64,000 nt of DNA from Thermoflexus sp042408815 (lineage in GTDB: Bacteria > Chloroflexota > Anaerolineae > Thermoflexales > Thermoflexaceae). The stretch lies in the NCBI RefSeq assembly GCF_042408815.1, contig NZ_JBHOQR010000014.1, forward strand, positions 62,001-126,000, written 5' to 3'. A model generated the notes under the pieces. It did no database searches, was not told where the DNA came from, and saw only the letters and a program-made list of their open reading frames with translations. A program made the translations under genes and the position numbers. Of this stretch, positions 62,176 through 64,000 are shown one piece after another (within the stretch, counting starts at the first letter, position 1; each line of letters opens with the position of its first letter).

Positions 62176-63159
62176 ATGCTCAAGCCGGGGACCATGCTCC
62201 ACGGCCGCTATAAGATCCTGCGTCCCATCGGACGGGGAGGGATGGGCGCCGTCTATGAAGCGGAGGATACCCTGCTGGAAGGCCGTCGCTGCGCCATCAA
62301 GGAGATCCTCTTCAGCTTCGAGGCCGACCCCGCTTATCGGGAACAGGCCCGCATGCAGTTCTACCGCGAGGCGAGCGTCCTGGCCCGACTGGATCACCCG
62401 AATCTCCCCAAGGTGTCCGACTATTTCTCGGAGGGCGATCGCGATTACCTGGTGATGGATTTCGTCCCCGGCCGCGATCTGCGGGAGATTGTTGAGGAGG
62501 CAAAGGAGAGCGGGCGGTTCCTCGACGAGCGGACGGTGTTGAACTGGACGGAACAGCTTTGCGATGCGCTGGACTATCTGCATCGTCAGGAGCCGCCCAT
62601 CGTGCACCGCGACATCAAGCCTTCCAACATTAAGCTGACACCGGATGGCCGCATCAAGCTGGTGGACTTCGGGCTGGTGAAGCTCCTGGCGCCGGATGAG
62701 GAGCGGACGATTACGATCCTGCAGGGGCGAGGCACAGCTGCGTATACGCCGTTGGAGCAGTATGGCGGCGATGTGGGCCATACCGATGTCCGCTCCGATA
62801 TCTACGCCCTGGGGGCGACCCTTTACCACTTGCTGACCAACATCCCCCCTCCGGATGCCCGACAGCGCTTTCTGAAGCCCGACTCCCTCATCCCACCTCG
62901 GGCGATCAACCCGCGGATCTCCCCTCGGGTGGAGCGAGCCATCCTAAACGCGATGGCGATGCACCCGGATGACCGCCCGCCCAGCGTGGCCGCCTTCCGG
63001 GCTGAGCTGCTGGGAATCAGCCCCACCAGCCGGTCGACCGAAGTCTGGGCGCCGCCGGAGAGCGCGGGGGAGATCCTCTGGCGCCGGCATCGGTCCCTGG
63101 CCCTCGCCGCCCTGGGCGCCTTTCTGATCGCCCTGATCGCCACGCTGCTGAACGGTTAA
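62176..63159 (+). CDS. Membrane-anchored serine/threonine protein kinase
   Basis: The product is 327 residues. The Hanks-type kinase domain is complete: GRGGMGAVYEA (P-loop), CAIKEI (Lys), HRDIKPSNIKL (catalytic loop), VDFGLVK (DFG) and GTAAYTPLEQY. One hydrophobic helix near the C-terminus (about 305-324, SLALAALGAFLIALIATLL) ends the protein, so there is no external sensor domain. It would phosphorylate cytoplasmic targets, possibly the neighbouring PTS-like protein, though there is no direct evidence. Confidence 0.93.
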   Translation: MLKPGTMLHGRYKILRPIGRGGMGAVYEAEDTLLEGRRCAIKEILFSFEADPAYREQARMQFYREASVLARLDHPNLPKVSDYFSEGDRDYLVMDFVPGRDLREIVEEAKESGRFLDERTVLNWTEQLCDALDYLHRQEPPIVHRDIKPSNIKLTPDGRIKLVDFGLVKLLAPDEERTITILQGRGTAAYTPLEQYGGDVGHTDVRSDIYALGATLYHLLTNIPPPDARQRFLKPDSLIPPRAINPRISPRVERAILNAMAMHPDDRPPSVAAFRAELLGISPTSRSTEVWAPPESAGEILWRRHRSLALAALGAFLIALIATLLNG

Positions 63160-63222
63160 GGACCAGACCGGACAACCACACGCATCAGGCCCGGACGAGG
63201 GGATCGGTTGTTCGCCGGGATC

Positions 63223-64000
63223 TCAGGAACGCCCCTCGGCGACCAGGGAGCGGACGGCGGCCGCATCGGCCTGGCGAAGCGCTTCCTCCGCCAGGGCACG
63301 GGCCTCTGCCATCGACCAGCGGCGGACCGTAGCCTTCACTTCCGGCACCCGCACCGGATTCACACTGAGCTCCTGCACCCCCAGCCCGATTAACACCGGC
63401 ACCGCCAGGAGATCCCCGGCCAGCTCTCCGCAGACGCCGACCCACTTCCTCGTTCCTTCGGTTGCAGCCGTCACGTGGCGGATCAGGCGCAGCACCGCGG
63501 GATGCAACCCATCGGCCAGCCCGGCCACCGCCGGGTTGGTCCGATCCGCCGCCAGCGTGTATTGGGCCAGATCGTTCGTCCCGATGCTAAAAAAATCCAC
63601 CCAGGGCAGGAAATGCTCCGTTAGCAACGCGGCGGCCGGCACCTCTACCATCATCCCCACCTGCAGATCCGAGGGCAGAGGGAAGCCTTCCGCCGCGAGG
63701 GCCGAGCGCACTTCCTCCAAGAAGGCACGAAGCCAGCGGATTTCCTCCACCGTGCTCACCATGGGGAACATAATTCGCAGGGGGAACCCCACCCCGGCGC
63801 GGAGCAGCGCGCGAAGCTGCTGGCGCAACAGGTCGGGATGCTGCCGGGAGAGCCGCACGCCCCGCACCCCCAGGAACGGATTGGCCTCGGGAGGCATCGG
63901 GAGATAAGGCAACGGCTTATCACCGCCCACATCCAAGGTGCGTACCACCACCGGCTTCCCCCCCATCGCCTCCAGCAGGGATCGGTAGATGGCGATTTCC
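63223..64000 (-). CDS. ptsI: PTS enzyme I-like PEP-binding protein, C-terminal part (start outside window)
   Basis: The minus-strand frame is open to the right edge, so the N-terminus lies beyond 64000. The visible 259 residues are a PEP-binding TIM barrel: VVVRTLDVGGDKPLPY, GVRGVRLSRQHPDL, MFPMVSTVEEI, FFSIGTNDLAQYTLAADR and VGVCGELAGD with the catalytic Cys. This matches the C-terminal half of enzyme I of the sugar phosphotransferase system. The His-phosphorylation domain is not visible; the related PEP synthase and pyruvate phosphate dikinase share this barrel, but GELAGD favours enzyme I. Confidence 0.85.
   Translation of the reverse strand, partial: EIAIYRSLLEAMGGKPVVVRTLDVGGDKPLPYLPMPPEANPFLGVRGVRLSRQHPDLLRQQLRALLRAGVGFPLRIMFPMVSTVEEIRWLRAFLEEVRSALAAEGFPLPSDLQVGMMVEVPAAALLTEHFLPWVDFFSIGTNDLAQYTLAADRTNPAVAGLADGLHPAVLRLIRHVTAATEGTRKWVGVCGELAGDLLAVPVLIGLGVQELSVNPVRVPEVKATVRRWSMAEARALAEEALRQADAAAVRSLVAEGRS

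Noticed and set aside
1..64000. CRISPR arrays, insertion sequences, prophage or integrase genes
   Set aside because: No regularly spaced repeats, transposase-like motifs or attachment duplications were seen on reading both strands; the region looks like core genome.

Overview
The window reads as a high-GC (roughly two-thirds G+C), tightly packed chromosomal segment of a thermophilic bacterium, most likely a Chloroflexota member (Thermoflexus/Anaerolineae-like). This placement is inferred from gene content: a bacterial NurA-HerA pair, actinobacterial-type inositol phosphate synthase next to PimA/PatA-like genes, a T-box-controlled trp operon, a 14-subunit complex I operon, SBP56, and an FLPLV-type motif in a small secreted protein. 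No 16S gene is present to settle it. Starts are mostly ATG with AGGAGG-type ribosome sites; several are GTG or TTG. Consensus-like sigma-70 promoters with 17-18 bp spacers precede several operons. No rRNA, tRNA, CRISPR array, intact transposon or phage gene was found.

Layout. 2-3558 (+): NurA nuclease (cut by the left edge), a HAS-barrel-like protein and HerA, a DNA-end processing module. 3661-4110 (+): a small lipoprotein. 4114-13109 (-): a starch/maltodextrin operon read from its own LacI-type repressor: lacI, secreted GH13 with CBM20, sugar-binding lipoprotein, two ABC permeases, a small membrane protein, and a lipoprotein GH13. The promoter carries two overlapping LacI-type palindromes, and a 15-bp hairpin lies between the binding protein and permease genes. 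No transport ATPase is encoded here. 13444-21833 (+): an unknown small protein with its own promoter and possible terminator, a 4-TM protein, dtd, murJ, an inositol-lipid cluster (ino1, acyltransferase, PimA-like glycosyltransferase), a KTSC-domain protein and threonine aldolase, followed by a decayed corA.

22449-29437 (-): a complete trpEGDCFBA operon preceded by a tryptophan T-box leader with a readable UGG specifier, T-box core, terminator and promoter. 30059-46623 (-): a full nuoA-N operon, interrupted between nuoD and nuoE by an alpha/beta hydrolase and a V4R-like protein, with a 401-bp gap between nuoF and nuoG. 46752-50458 (-): a probable sulfur operon (rhodanese, TusA-like protein, frameshifted DUF4242-type protein, SBP56 methanethiol oxidase, membrane protein) under a strong promoter with an approximately 400-nt leader.

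51149-56027 (+): rplI, RodZ-like, lipB, HtrA-like protease, an orphan CoA-transferase beta-type subunit and a C45-type acyltransferase; then a remnant resembling a MalT-type regulator. 56461-58266 (-): lepA. 58580-63159 (+): penicillin acylase family protein, TIGR01777 epimerase-like protein, and a membrane-anchored Ser/Thr kinase. 63223-64000 (-): C-terminal part of a PTS enzyme I-like protein, cut by the right edge.
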